A stretch of 64,000 nt of DNA. It comes from Arthrobacter sp. NicSoilB4. Its GTDB lineage: Bacteria; Actinomycetota; Actinomycetes; Actinomycetales; Micrococcaceae. The stretch spans positions 2,046,001-2,110,000 of the forward strand of contig NZ_AP024653.1 in NCBI RefSeq assembly GCF_019977335.1. Direction: 5' to 3'. The position numbers and the translations under genes were made by a program. Of this stretch, positions 27,598 through 36,208 are shown piece by piece (the stretch's first letter is position 1; each line of letters begins with the position of its first letter). The notes below the pieces were generated by a model. That model was not told where the DNA came from. It was given only the letters and a program-made list of their open reading frames with translations, and did not search any database.

Positions 27598-29013
27598 TCA
27601 GTGGCCCTTCGGTGACCCCGCGCCGGGGACCGTGACGCCGACGGCGGCGGCCTGGACTTCCGCCACCTTGTCCACCGACTCGCGCAGGGCCGGCCAGTTC
27701 TCCGTGGCGGCCCTGACCGCGTCCGGCACGAGGATCAGGTTGGCGGCCGACAAGGCGCGCTCGTCTTCGCCCGGTTCGGGGACGACCTGTCCCTTGGACA
27801 GGACGGTGATGCCTGAATCCGTGACCTTGAAGCCGCGTGCCCGGTCCAGTTCGGGGTCGAGGCCGATCGCGGCACCTGCCGGGACCTGGACGTTCTTGTC
27901 GATGATGGCGCGCTTGACGACGGCGCCTTCACCGATGTTGACCTTGTCCATCAGCACGGAGTCCAGCACACGGCTGGAGGTGCCGACGTAGACGTCGTTG
28001 GAAAGCACGGAGCCTTCCACGATGCCGCCGGAAATGACGGTGCCGCTGGCGACGATCGAATCCAGGGCGGTGCCCACCGTGTTTTTCTGGCCGCGGACGA
28101 ACTTGGCCGGCGGGGAAATGCTTTGCCGCGTGTAGATCGGCCATTCGGAGTTGTACAGGTTGAAGACCGGCACGGGCGAGATGAGGTCCATGTGCGCGTC
28201 GTAGAACGAATCGATGGTGCCGACATCGCGCCAGTAGGTGCGGTCGCGTTCGGTGGAGCCGGGGATCTGGTTCAGGGTGAAGTCGTACACTCCGGCCTCA
28301 CCCTTGTCGACGAAGTAGGGAATGATGTCCCCGCCCATGTCGTGTTTGGTGTCCAGCCGCTCGGCGTCGACGTGCAGGGCCTCGACGAGGGCGTCGGCGT
28401 CGAAGACGTAGTTGCCCATGGAGGCGAGGAACTGGGTGGGATCGGCGGCCAGACCCGGGGTGGAGGACGGCTTCTCGACGAAGGCCGCGATCTTCTCGGG
28501 GTTGTCCTGGTCCACTTCGATGACGCCGAACTGGTCCGCCATGTGCAGCGGCTGGCGGACGGCCGCAACAGTGGCCTTGGCGCCGCTGGCGACGTGCTGG
28601 TCAACCATCTGGGCGAAGTCCATCCGGTAGACGTGGTCGGCGCCCACCACGACGACGATGTCCGGGTTGGCGTCATGGATCAGGTTCAGGGACTGGTAGA
28701 TGGCGTTGGCGCTGCCGAGGAACCAGCTCTTGCCCACGCGCTGCTGCGCCGGGACCGAGGCGATGTAGTTGCCCAGCTGGGTGGACATCCGCCAGGTTTC
28801 GGAAATGTGGCGGTCCAGGCTGTGCGATTTGTATTGCGTCAGGACGACGATCTGCAAATAGCGGGAATTCACCAGGTTGGACAACGCGAAGTCAATAAGC
28901 CGGTAGCTTCCGGCGAACGGAACACCGGGTTTGGCCCGGTCTGCCGTCAGTGGCATGAGCCGGTTTCCCTCGCCACCTGCGAGGACAATGGCCAGAACTT
29001 TTTTATTCGGCAT
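27598..29013 (-). CDS. glgC: Glucose-1-phosphate adenylyltransferase GlgC
   Basis: This 471-residue ADP-glucose pyrophosphorylase makes ADP-glucose from glucose-1-phosphate and ATP. The N-terminal nucleotidyltransferase domain shows [24 protein letters not shown] (the PP loop) and [12 protein letters not shown]. The C-terminal left-handed beta-helix carries hexapeptide-like repeats (about 330-440). The start at 29013 has AGGAG 8 nt upstream. It diverges from glgM, which uses its product. About 40 residues at the C-terminus extend beyond the usual end of GlgC. Confidence 0.95.
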   Translation of the reverse strand: MPNKKVLAIVLAGGEGNRLMPLTADRAKPGVPFAGSYRLIDFALSNLVNSRYLQIVVLTQYKSHSLDRHISETWRMSTQLGNYIASVPAQQRVGKSWFLGSANAIYQSLNLIHDANPDIVVVVGADHVYRMDFAQMVDQHVASGAKATVAAVRQPLHMADQFGVIEVDQDNPEKIAAFVEKPSSTPGLAADPTQFLASMGNYVFDADALVEALHVDAERLDTKHDMGGDIIPYFVDKGEAGVYDFTLNQIPGSTERDRTYWRDVGTIDSFYDAHMDLISPVPVFNLYNSEWPIYTRQSISPPAKFVRGQKNTVGTALDSIVASGTVISGGIVEGSVLSNDVYVGTSSRVLDSVLMDKVNIGEGAVVKRAIIDKNVQVPAGAAIGLDPELDRARGFKVTDSGITVLSKGQVVPEPGEDERALSAANLILVPDAVRAATENWPALRESVDKVAEVQAAAVGVTVPGAGSPKGH

Positions 29014-29102
29014 GGTGATCGCTCCTGAACGCCTTTGTACTTCCCCAAAACAGTCCGGCACGCCCGAACGTCTTCACACTAGATCAGTTCCACCGTAACG
29101 AC

Positions 29103-29108
29103 TACCTT
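29103..29108 (+). promoter_or_regulatory. Predicted leaderless -10 box for glgM
   Basis: TACCTT ends 7 nt before GTG 29116. This supports GTG rather than the TTG nine bases upstream as the start. Confidence 0.5.
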
Positions 29109-29115
29109 GGGGTTT

Positions 29116-30321
29116 GTGCGTATAGACATTGTGACCAAAGAATTCCCGCCCGAAATCTATGGCGGCGCCGGGGTCCACGTGGCCGAACTCAGCCGGGTGC
29201 TGGCCCAGCACGTGGATCTGCAGGTGCGCGCCTTCGGCGCGCCCCGTGAACCGGGGTACCACGGTGCTTCCGTTACGTCCTACGCCGTGCCCGAGGACCT
29301 CGCCGGGGCGAACGCCGCGGTGCAGACTCTCGGGGTGGACCTGCGCATCGTGCCCGACATCGCCGGAGCGGACCTGGTGCATTCGCACACCTGGTACGCC
29401 AACATGGCGGGGCACATCGCCTCGCTGCTGCACGGCATCCCGCACGTGCTCAGCGCCCACAGCCTGGAACCGCTGCGGCCGTGGAAGGCCGAGCAGCTCG
29501 GCGGCGGCTACGCCCTGTCCTCCTGGGTGGAAAAGACCGCCTATGAAGCCGCGGCCGCCATCATCGCCGTGTCCGAGGGCATGCGCCAGGACATCCTGCG
29601 CAGCTATCCCGACGTGGACCCGGCCAAGGTCAAGGTGGTGCACAACGGAATCGACGTGAGCCTCTGGAACCGGGACGAGGGCGACGACGTCGTCCGCGCC
29701 CTGGGGATTGACCCGGAGCGGCCCAGCGTGGTCTTCGTGGGCCGCAACACGCGCCAGAAGGGCGTGCCCTACCTGCTCCGCGCCGCCGCCCAGCTGCCGG
29801 CCGACGTCCAGCTGGTGCTGTGCCTCGGCGCCGCCGACACGCCCGAGCTCGCGGCCGAAACCGCCCGCCTGATCGAGGAGCTCCAGACACAGCGCGGCGG
29901 TGTGATCCTGGTGGAGCGGATGCTGCCGCGGAACGAACTCATCCAGGTCCTCAGCCATGCGACGGCGTTCGCCTGCCCGTCGATCTACGAACCGCTCGGG
30001 ATCGTCAACCTGGAGGCCATGGCCTGCGGCGCCGCCGTCGTGGCCAGCGCCACCGGCGGGATCCCCGAGGTTGTCCAGCATGGCGAGACCGGCCTGCTGG
30101 TGGACATCGAGCAGGTCACGGACGGGACCGGCACTCCGCTGGACCCGGAGAAATTCGTCACCGAATTCGCCGCCGCCCTGACCGAGGTCGTGTCGGATCC
30201 CGAACGGGCCCGCGAAATGGGCCGGGCCGGGCGCCGTCGGGCCGAGGAGCACTTCTCCTGGGAATCCATCACGGAGACCACGCTTGAGGTCTACCGCTCG
30301 GTGCTCCCCAGCGGTTCCTGA
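29116..30321 (+). CDS. glgM: GT4 glycosyltransferase GlgM/GlgA (alpha-maltose-1-phosphate or glycogen synthase)
   Basis: This 401-residue GT-B enzyme starts VRIDIVTKEFPPEIYGGAGVHVAELSRVL and contains HSHTWYANMAGHIASLLHGIPHVLSAHSLEPLRPWK, KVVHNGIDVSLW, the GT4 E-x7-E region PSIYEPLGIVNLEAMACG and GGIPEVV. It follows M. tuberculosis Rv1212c closely, whose product transfers glucose from ADP-glucose to glucose-1-phosphate to give maltose-1-phosphate for GlgE. Some genomes annotate it glgA. The glgE and glgB partners are not in this window. Start: GTG 29116, 7 nt after a TACCTT box. Confidence 0.9.
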   Translation: MRIDIVTKEFPPEIYGGAGVHVAELSRVLAQHVDLQVRAFGAPREPGYHGASVTSYAVPEDLAGANAAVQTLGVDLRIVPDIAGADLVHSHTWYANMAGHIASLLHGIPHVLSAHSLEPLRPWKAEQLGGGYALSSWVEKTAYEAAAAIIAVSEGMRQDILRSYPDVDPAKVKVVHNGIDVSLWNRDEGDDVVRALGIDPERPSVVFVGRNTRQKGVPYLLRAAAQLPADVQLVLCLGAADTPELAAETARLIEELQTQRGGVILVERMLPRNELIQVLSHATAFACPSIYEPLGIVNLEAMACGAAVVASATGGIPEVVQHGETGLLVDIEQVTDGTGTPLDPEKFVTEFAAALTEVVSDPERAREMGRAGRRRAEEHFSWESITETTLEVYRSVLPSGS

Positions 30322-30358
30322 CCCCCGCTGTCTCCTGAACGGAGACGGCAGAAGAGAC

Positions 30359-30400
30359 GACGACGGCGCCGCCCCGGCTAAAGGGGGCGGCGCCGCCGTC
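30359..30400. terminator. Bidirectional hairpin terminator between glgM and the acyl-CoA oxidase gene
   Basis: A 17-bp stem with one mismatch (GACGACGGCGCCGCCCC against its complement) lies between convergent genes. Confidence 0.75.
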
Positions 30401-30414
30401 CTTATCGGGCCGGG

Positions 30415-32604
30415 TCAGGCGCCGCGCTCTTTGATGTCGCGGGTCGATGTCCCGCGGCCCGTGCGGGCCAGCAGGATCTTCTCGTCCACCGGTGCGTCGC
30501 CGCTGGCACGCTGCTGCCTGAAGTACTCGCGCGCCTCGTCCTGGCGCACCCTCTCGGCGCCCGTGGCGATCTCGGCGCGGAGATGTTCGGGGCCGAAGCC
30601 GAAGGCGTCCACCAGGTCGAGGGCGTGCGGGCGGATCTTGACGAGCAGCCGGTTGATGTACTCGCCCACGGTCCGGGCACGCTGCATGGAGAGCCGGCCG
30701 TTCATGAGGTACCAGGACAGGTTTTCCTCGATCAGGGACAGGCCGAAGAGGTCCCGCAGCCAGGTCAGGACCTTCCTGGTGCCGGGGTCAGTGACCTTGC
30801 CCAGCGCCTCGGTGAAGGCCTCCCACTGCAGCAGCTCGGCATGCGCCTGGGCAGCTTCGATGAGTTCGTTCTGGTGGCTGTTGAACAGGGCCGCCCCCTG
30901 CTGCTGCGGAAGCTTGTTGGCGCCCTTGAGGGCCGAGCCCACTTCGGCGACCATGGTCTGCACCCGGTCGGTCAGCAGCGCGCGCTGGCTCGCCTCGTCC
31001 TTGATGGCGATGGCGGCCTTCTGCACCGAGCCGGAGTCCGCCATGAACTGCGCGACGCCGCGCAGGCCGGTGCGGTGGATGGCGGCGCCGGTGGCCTGGC
31101 CCACCACGTAGCGGGCCAGGACGCCGAAGTTCACGCTGCGGAATTCCTTGGCGTAGTCGGCCAGCAGCCGCTTCGCGACCAGTTGCAGCAGGACGGTGTT
31201 GTCGCCTTCGAAGGTGGCGTAGACGTCCAGGTCGGCGCGCAGCGAGGCGAAGCGGTTCTCGATCAGGAAGCCGGCGCCGCCGCAGGCCTCGCGGCATTCC
31301 TGCAGGGTGTCGAGGGCGTGCCAGGTGCTGAGCGGCTTGAGTGCTGCGGCGAGGGTTTCCAGGTCCTGGCGGTCCTCGTCCGTATCGGTGCGGCCGGAGA
31401 AGACGTCGTCGAACTTCTGCAGCAGCTGCTCGCTGGCGAAGCCCGCGGCGTACGTCGTGGCGAGCCGGGTGAACAGCCGGCGCTGGTGCCGCTGGTAGTC
31501 CAGCAGCACTTCCTCGTCGGTCTGCGAGGAGGCGTTGAACTGGCGGCGTTCCGTGGCGTACTGGATCGCCGTCTTCAGGGCCAGCTTCGACGCGGTGACG
31601 GCGGCGCCGTCGAGCGAGACGCGGCCCTGGACCAGCGTGCCGAGCATGGTGAAGAAGCGGCGGCCCGGGCTCGCGATCGGGGAGCTGTAGCTGCCGTCGG
31701 CGTCGACGCTGCCGTAGCGGTTCAGCAGGTGGGTGCGCGGGATCCGGACGTGGGTGAAATGCAGCCGGCCGTTGTCGATGCCGTTGAGGCCGCCCTTGAC
31801 GCCGTCGTCCTCGCCGCCGATTCCCGGCAGGAACTCCTTGGTCCCGGGATCCCGGAGGTCCATGTAGAAGGCGTGGACGCCGTGGTTCACGCCCTGCGTC
31901 ACGAGCTGGGCGAACACCACTGCGGCGAGGCCGTCGACGGCGGCGTTGCCGATGTAGTCCTTCCAGGCGGCCCGGAACGGTGTGTGCACCACGAATTCCT
32001 CGGTCGCCGGATCGTACGTGGCGGTGGTCGCGATGCTGGCAACGTCCGAGCCGTGCCCGGTCTCCGTCATGGCGAAGCAGCCGGGGATGTCCAGGCTCAT
32101 GATGCCGGGGAGCCACTTCTCGTGGTGTTCCTTCGTGCCGAGGTGGTTCACGGCGGAGCCGAACAGGCCCCACTGGACGCCGGCCTTGATCTGCAGCGAG
32201 GGGTCGGCGATGACGAGTTCCTGGAAGCCGGCCACGTTGCCGCCGTGTTCGTCGGCGCCGCCGACGGACACGGGGAAGGCGCGGTGCACGGCGCCGTTGT
32301 CCACCAGGATCTTGAGCTGGCCGAAAGCGCGCTTGCGGTGCTCGGTGTGGGTCAGTCCCTCGGTCTTGTGCAGCTCGGGGCGGCCCGCGAGCGCACGGGA
32401 GACACGGCGGGTGTCGGCCCACTTGCCCAGGAGCAGCTCACCGAGTGCGGCGACGTCGACGACGGGAGCCGGCGTGCCTGCCGGCGTCGACGAGGCCGCC
32501 GGCGTCCGGACAGCAGGGTTGCGGGTGGCGGTGTTGCGGACTGCTGTGTTGCGGGCTGTATTGTTGCGGGCTTCGCCCAAGGGGCGGTCGGCGAGTTCGG
32601 TCAT
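30415..32604 (-). CDS. Acyl-CoA oxidase-type flavoprotein (acyl-CoA dehydrogenase superfamily)
   Basis: This 729-residue protein has the ACOX architecture. An N-terminal helical domain is followed by the FAD-binding beta domain with CFAMTETGHGSDVASIATTATYDP and VHAFYMDLRDPGTKEFLPGIGG. The C-terminal domain has YATFEGDNTVLLQLVAKRLL, where Glu is the likely catalytic base. It catalyses the first step of beta-oxidation, trans-2-enoyl-CoA formation, with O2 or an electron carrier as acceptor. Residues about 10-35 are a low-complexity Asn-Thr-Ala-x-Arg repeat. Its start overlaps the stop of the TetR gene (ATGA), so the repressor and oxidase are co-translated. It corresponds in position, not in length, to fadE5 beside fadA2-fabG4-htdX in mycobacteria. 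Confidence 0.88.
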   Translation of the reverse strand: MTELADRPLGEARNNTARNTAVRNTATRNPAVRTPAASSTPAGTPAPVVDVAALGELLLGKWADTRRVSRALAGRPELHKTEGLTHTEHRKRAFGQLKILVDNGAVHRAFPVSVGGADEHGGNVAGFQELVIADPSLQIKAGVQWGLFGSAVNHLGTKEHHEKWLPGIMSLDIPGCFAMTETGHGSDVASIATTATYDPATEEFVVHTPFRAAWKDYIGNAAVDGLAAVVFAQLVTQGVNHGVHAFYMDLRDPGTKEFLPGIGGEDDGVKGGLNGIDNGRLHFTHVRIPRTHLLNRYGSVDADGSYSSPIASPGRRFFTMLGTLVQGRVSLDGAAVTASKLALKTAIQYATERRQFNASSQTDEEVLLDYQRHQRRLFTRLATTYAAGFASEQLLQKFDDVFSGRTDTDEDRQDLETLAAALKPLSTWHALDTLQECREACGGAGFLIENRFASLRADLDVYATFEGDNTVLLQLVAKRLLADYAKEFRSVNFGVLARYVVGQATGAAIHRTGLRGVAQFMADSGSVQKAAIAIKDEASQRALLTDRVQTMVAEVGSALKGANKLPQQQGAALFNSHQNELIEAAQAHAELLQWEAFTEALGKVTDPGTRKVLTWLRDLFGLSLIEENLSWYLMNGRLSMQRARTVGEYINRLLVKIRPHALDLVDAFGFGPEHLRAEIATGAERVRQDEAREYFRQQRASGDAPVDEKILLARTGRGTSTRDIKERGA
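32518..32571 (-). repeat. 15-bp minisatellite inside the acyl-CoA oxidase N-terminus
   Basis: About 3.6 copies of GTTGCGG-N8 (plus-strand reading) encode an in-frame five-residue repeat, N-T-A-x-R, just after the start codon. Indels of a whole unit would stay in frame. Confidence 0.7.
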
Positions 32605-33368
32605 GTCGATTCCTTCTTTGGTTCTGACAAGGTCGGTGCGGAAGTCGGTGGTGTGAGGCCCGGTGCTGCGGTGCGGAGCTCGGGGGCGATGCCGAGGCAC
32701 AGCCAGTCGGTAATCTGGCGTGCCATCGCCTCCTGGTCGGGCTTCGACGGGGAAGCCGGGCTGGCGAGCCATTGTTCGCCGGCGTTCCGGACCAGGCCGA
32801 TCGCCGCGTTCGGCCAGTATCCGATCACGGCCTCACGCCCGTCGCCAAGGTGGCTGCGCATGGGCCGGGCGATCATGTCGCTGATCGCCGCGAAGAAGTG
32901 GCCCAGCGCACCGGCGGTGGCAATGGTGCCGTTTGTGGCCTCCGCGTCCCCGGGGGTGTAGCGCGTGACGAAGGTGTACACATTCGGGCTGGTTTCGGCC
33001 ATCTGGAGGTACGCGGAGACCATCGCGAAGAGGCCCTCGCGGGGGGTCTGGGCGCTCTGGGCGGCTTCCTGGATGCGGCGCTGCATCTGGTTCAGGACGA
33101 CTTCGCCCACTGCCTGCTGCAGCCCGGCCTTGTCCCCGAAATACCGGTAGAACACGGATTTCGAGGTGCCGGCAGCTGCGGCAATGTCCTCCATCGACGC
33201 GTCGCTGCCGAGCGCATGCACGGCCCTGCGGGCTGACTTGATCAGCTCCCGGCGCCGCTCTTCACGGTGCGACTGCCAGCGCGACGCGCGGCCGTCCACA
33301 TTGCCGGCGCCGGCGGAAGCGGAGCCGTCCGTGCTTGCGCCGGGAAGATCAGGCTGGGGGATGTTCAC
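32601..33368 (-). CDS. TetR family transcriptional repressor
   Basis: This 255-residue regulator has a TetR helix-turn-helix at about residues 35-85: RRELIKSARRAVHALGSDASMEDIAAAAGTSKSVFYRYFGDKAGLQQAVGE. The ligand domain is all-helical. It overlaps the oxidase gene by four bases and lies head to head with the thiolase operon. A perfect palindrome abuts its GTG start and includes its -10 box (TACGCT, 7 nt upstream), so it should repress itself, the oxidase and the thiolase operon together. The likely inducer is an acyl-CoA. Confidence 0.92.
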   Translation of the reverse strand: MNIPQPDLPGASTDGSASAGAGNVDGRASRWQSHREERRRELIKSARRAVHALGSDASMEDIAAAAGTSKSVFYRYFGDKAGLQQAVGEVVLNQMQRRIQEAAQSAQTPREGLFAMVSAYLQMAETSPNVYTFVTRYTPGDAEATNGTIATAGALGHFFAAISDMIARPMRSHLGDGREAVIGYWPNAAIGLVRNAGEQWLASPASPSKPDQEAMARQITDWLCLGIAPELRTAAPGLTPPTSAPTLSEPKKEST

Positions 33369-33399
33369 GATACCCAGCGTATCAGGTACGCTGGGTATC
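33369..33399. promoter_or_regulatory. Perfect 13-bp inverted-repeat operator with both divergent -10 boxes
   Basis: GATACCCAGCGTA and its exact complement TACGCTGGGTATC are separated by TCAGG. Each strand carries TACGCT as a -10 box (33376-33381 minus, 33387-33392 plus). Binding by the adjacent TetR protein would block both promoters. Confidence 0.85.
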
Positions 33400-33430
33400 G
33401 GTAACCCGCTTTGATCGAAGGAGACAGCCC

Positions 33431-34843
33431 ATGTCCGTCAACGGACAGTCCGCACCCGGACCAAAGGAATCGACCCCCGCAGCGCCCACAGCAGCCAAGG
33501 CGGCCGGCGTGCCCCGGGCAGCGGGCGCGGCAGGACCGGCCGCGCCGCGGCTCCGCAAGGCGGTCATCGTGGGCGGCAACCGTATTCCGTTTGCCCGGAC
33601 CGGGGGCGCTTACACCAAGTCCTCCAACCAGGACATGCTGACCGCAGCCCTGGACGGGCTCATTGCCCGCTTTGGGTTGCAGGACGAGCGTATCGGCGAG
33701 GTCGCCGCCGGGGCCGTGCTCAAGCACTCCCGCGATTTCAACCTGACACGCGAGGCCGTGCTCGGCTCCGCACTGTCGGCGGAGACCCCGGCCTACGACC
33801 TGCAGCAGGCCTGCGCCACCGGGCTGGAGACCGTCCTTGGCCTCGCCAACAAGATCAAGCTCGGACAGATCGATTCGGCCATCGCCGGCGGCGTGGACTC
33901 TGCCTCGGACGCGCCGATCGCCGTCAGCGAAGGCCTGCGCGAGGTGCTCCTTGACCTGAACCGGGCCAAGACGCTGCCGCAGCGGCTGCAGGTCCTCAGC
34001 CGGCTCCGGCCCAAGGACCTCGCGCCCGATGCCCCCAGCACGGGCGAACCGCGCACCGGCCTGTCCATGGGAGAGCACCAGGCGCTCACCACCGCCCAGT
34101 GGAAGATCACGCGGGAGGCGCAGGATGAACTCGCTTTCAACAGCCACCGGAACCTTGCCGCCGCCTACGATGCCGGCTTCTTCGATGATCTGCTGACCCC
34201 GTACCGCGGACTCACCCGTGACTCCAACCTGCGCGCCGACACGAGCATCGAAAAGCTGGCCACGCTCAAGCCCGTTTTCGGCAAGAGCCTGGGCTCCGCT
34301 GCGACGATGACGGCCGGCAACTCCACCCCGCTGACCGACGGCGCCTCGACCGTGCTGCTCGGCTCCGAGGAGTGGGCCGACGCCCACGACCTGCCCAAGC
34401 TGGCCACAGTCGTGGACGGCGAGGCGGCGGCCGTCGACTTCGTCCACGGCAAGGACGGCCTCCTGATGGCCCCCGCGTTCGCCGTGCCGCGCCTGCTGGC
34501 CCGCAACGGCCTGGGCCTCGACGACATCGACTTCTTCGAAATCCACGAGGCCTTCGCCGGAACCGTGCTGAGCACCCTCGCCGCCTGGGAGGACGAGGAG
34601 TTCGGCCGCACCCGGCTGGGCCTGGACGGAGCCTTCGGCAGCATCGACCGCTCCCGGCTCAACGTGAACGGGTCCTCCCTCGCGGCCGGCCACCCCTTCG
34701 CGGCCACCGGCGGACGGATCGTCGCCTCGCTCGCGAAAATGCTGCACGCCCAGGGCCGCGTTGACGGCCGCCCGGCCCGCGGACTCATCTCCATCTGCGC
34801 CGCCGGCGGCCAGGGCGTCGTCGCCATTCTCGAAGCACACTAG
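33431..34843 (+). CDS. Acetyl-CoA acyltransferase (thiolase, FadA2/FadI-like)
   Basis: This 470-residue thiolase is extended at the N-terminus by about 40 Ala/Pro-rich residues. Catalytic features are Cys128 in LQQACATGLE, the His motif FFEIHEAFAGTVLSTLAAW, GHPFAATGGR and the second Cys in ISICAAGGQG. It cleaves 3-ketoacyl-CoA in the last step of beta-oxidation. It is the first gene of fadA-fabG4-htdX (spacing 9 bp, then a 4-bp overlap), under the TetR operator. Confidence 0.93.
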   Translation: MSVNGQSAPGPKESTPAAPTAAKAAGVPRAAGAAGPAAPRLRKAVIVGGNRIPFARTGGAYTKSSNQDMLTAALDGLIARFGLQDERIGEVAAGAVLKHSRDFNLTREAVLGSALSAETPAYDLQQACATGLETVLGLANKIKLGQIDSAIAGGVDSASDAPIAVSEGLREVLLDLNRAKTLPQRLQVLSRLRPKDLAPDAPSTGEPRTGLSMGEHQALTTAQWKITREAQDELAFNSHRNLAAAYDAGFFDDLLTPYRGLTRDSNLRADTSIEKLATLKPVFGKSLGSAATMTAGNSTPLTDGASTVLLGSEEWADAHDLPKLATVVDGEAAAVDFVHGKDGLLMAPAFAVPRLLARNGLGLDDIDFFEIHEAFAGTVLSTLAAWEDEEFGRTRLGLDGAFGSIDRSRLNVNGSSLAAGHPFAATGGRIVASLAKMLHAQGRVDGRPARGLISICAAGGQGVVAILEAH

Positions 34844-34852
34844 GGGAATCCA

Positions 34853-36208
34853 ATGACCGACAAATACACCCAACTCGTGACCAAGGGCCTGGGCCGGGAC
34901 ATCGCCGGGAAACTGGGCCTGCCCCAGCCTGTGGTGTTGCGGCGCCACACACCGGGCCAGCCGCTCATGACGGGACCCGTCCTGGTCCAGGGCACCGGCA
35001 GCGGCGCCGATGAACTGGCCTCGACCCTCCTGTCCTGGGACCTCGATGTCCGCCGGCATGCCGTGCCCAAGGAGAAGCTCGGCGCCATCATCCTCGTGCT
35101 GGACGAACTGGCCCGCCCCGAGGACCTGGCGAAGCCGGTGCTCACCGCAGCCACGTCGCTCCGGGACCTGGCACCCAACTCCCGCGTCATCACCATCTCC
35201 CGCTCGGCAGCTGACGCCGCAGGACCGGCAGCGGCTGACCCTGCCGCCGCGGCAGCCCGCCAGGGAGTCGACGGGCTCCTCCGCTCGCTCGCCAAGGAAC
35301 TCCGGGCCGGTGCCACCGCCAACGGCATCCTGCTCGCCGGCGGCGCCGGCACCACCAGCCCCAGCACCCTCGGCGCGCTCCGGTTCTTCCTCTCCGGCCG
35401 CTCAGCGTTCGTCGACGGCCAGTTCCTGACGGTGAGCTCCGCCGGAGGCCACCTGCCGGCCGACGCCGACCAGCCGCTCGCGGGCAAGGTCGCCGTCGTG
35501 ACCGGTGCGGCGCGCGGAATCGGCGCCGCGATTGCACGCACCCTCCACCGCGACGGCGCCACGGTCGTCGTCGTTGATGTCCCGGCGGCCGGGGACCACC
35601 TCGCGGCGGTCGCCAACGAGGTGCACGGCACAGCCCTGCAGCTGGACATCAGCCGTGAGGACGCCGGGCAGCGGATCATCGACCACACTGTGGAACGCCA
35701 CGGGCGCCTGGACATCGTGATCCACAACGCCGGCATCACCCGGGACAAGCTGCTCGCCAACATGGACCAGGGCCGGTGGGACTCCGTCATCGCCGTCAAC
35801 ATCGCCGCGCAGCTGCGGATCAATGAGGCCCTGCTGGCATCGGAGCATTTCCGGAACTCACCGCGGATCGTCTCCGTGGCCTCCACCAGCGGGATCGCCG
35901 GCAACCGCGGCCAGACCAACTACGCCGCCTCCAAGGGCGGTGTGATGGGCATGGTCCGGGCCACGGCTCCGCTGATCGGCACCCACGGCGGTTCCATCAA
36001 CGCCGTCGCACCGGGCTTCATCGAAACCGAAATGACCGCGAAGATCCCGTTCGCCACCCGCGAGATCGCCCGCAGGCTCAACTCCCTGCAGCAGGGCGGC
36101 CGCCCGGGCGACGTCGCGGAGGCCATCGCGTTCCTGGCCAGTGACGCGGCCGGCGGCATCTCCGGGGACGTATTGCGCGTCTGCGGGCAGAACCTGGTGG
36201 GGGCATGA
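34853..36208 (+). CDS. High-molecular-weight 3-oxoacyl reductase (FabG4-like)
   Basis: This 451-residue SDR of the HMwFabG class has an N-terminal flavodoxin-like domain (1-200) that lacks a catalytic role. The SDR domain (about 205-450) has VVTGAARGIGAAIA, NAGITRD, VASTSGIAGNRGQTNYAASKGG (YxxxK) and an APGFIETEMT loop. Mycobacterial FabG4 (Rv0242c) reduces 3-ketoacyl-CoA with NADH. In the M. tuberculosis region fadE5-fadA2-fabG4-htdX the same gene set appears, and here it is fadA-fabG4-htdX. The TGA stop overlaps the next ATG. Confidence 0.9.
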   Translation: MTDKYTQLVTKGLGRDIAGKLGLPQPVVLRRHTPGQPLMTGPVLVQGTGSGADELASTLLSWDLDVRRHAVPKEKLGAIILVLDELARPEDLAKPVLTAATSLRDLAPNSRVITISRSAADAAGPAAADPAAAAARQGVDGLLRSLAKELRAGATANGILLAGGAGTTSPSTLGALRFFLSGRSAFVDGQFLTVSSAGGHLPADADQPLAGKVAVVTGAARGIGAAIARTLHRDGATVVVVDVPAAGDHLAAVANEVHGTALQLDISREDAGQRIIDHTVERHGRLDIVIHNAGITRDKLLANMDQGRWDSVIAVNIAAQLRINEALLASEHFRNSPRIVSVASTSGIAGNRGQTNYAASKGGVMGMVRATAPLIGTHGGSINAVAPGFIETEMTAKIPFATREIARRLNSLQQGGRPGDVAEAIAFLASDAAGGISGDVLRVCGQNLVGA

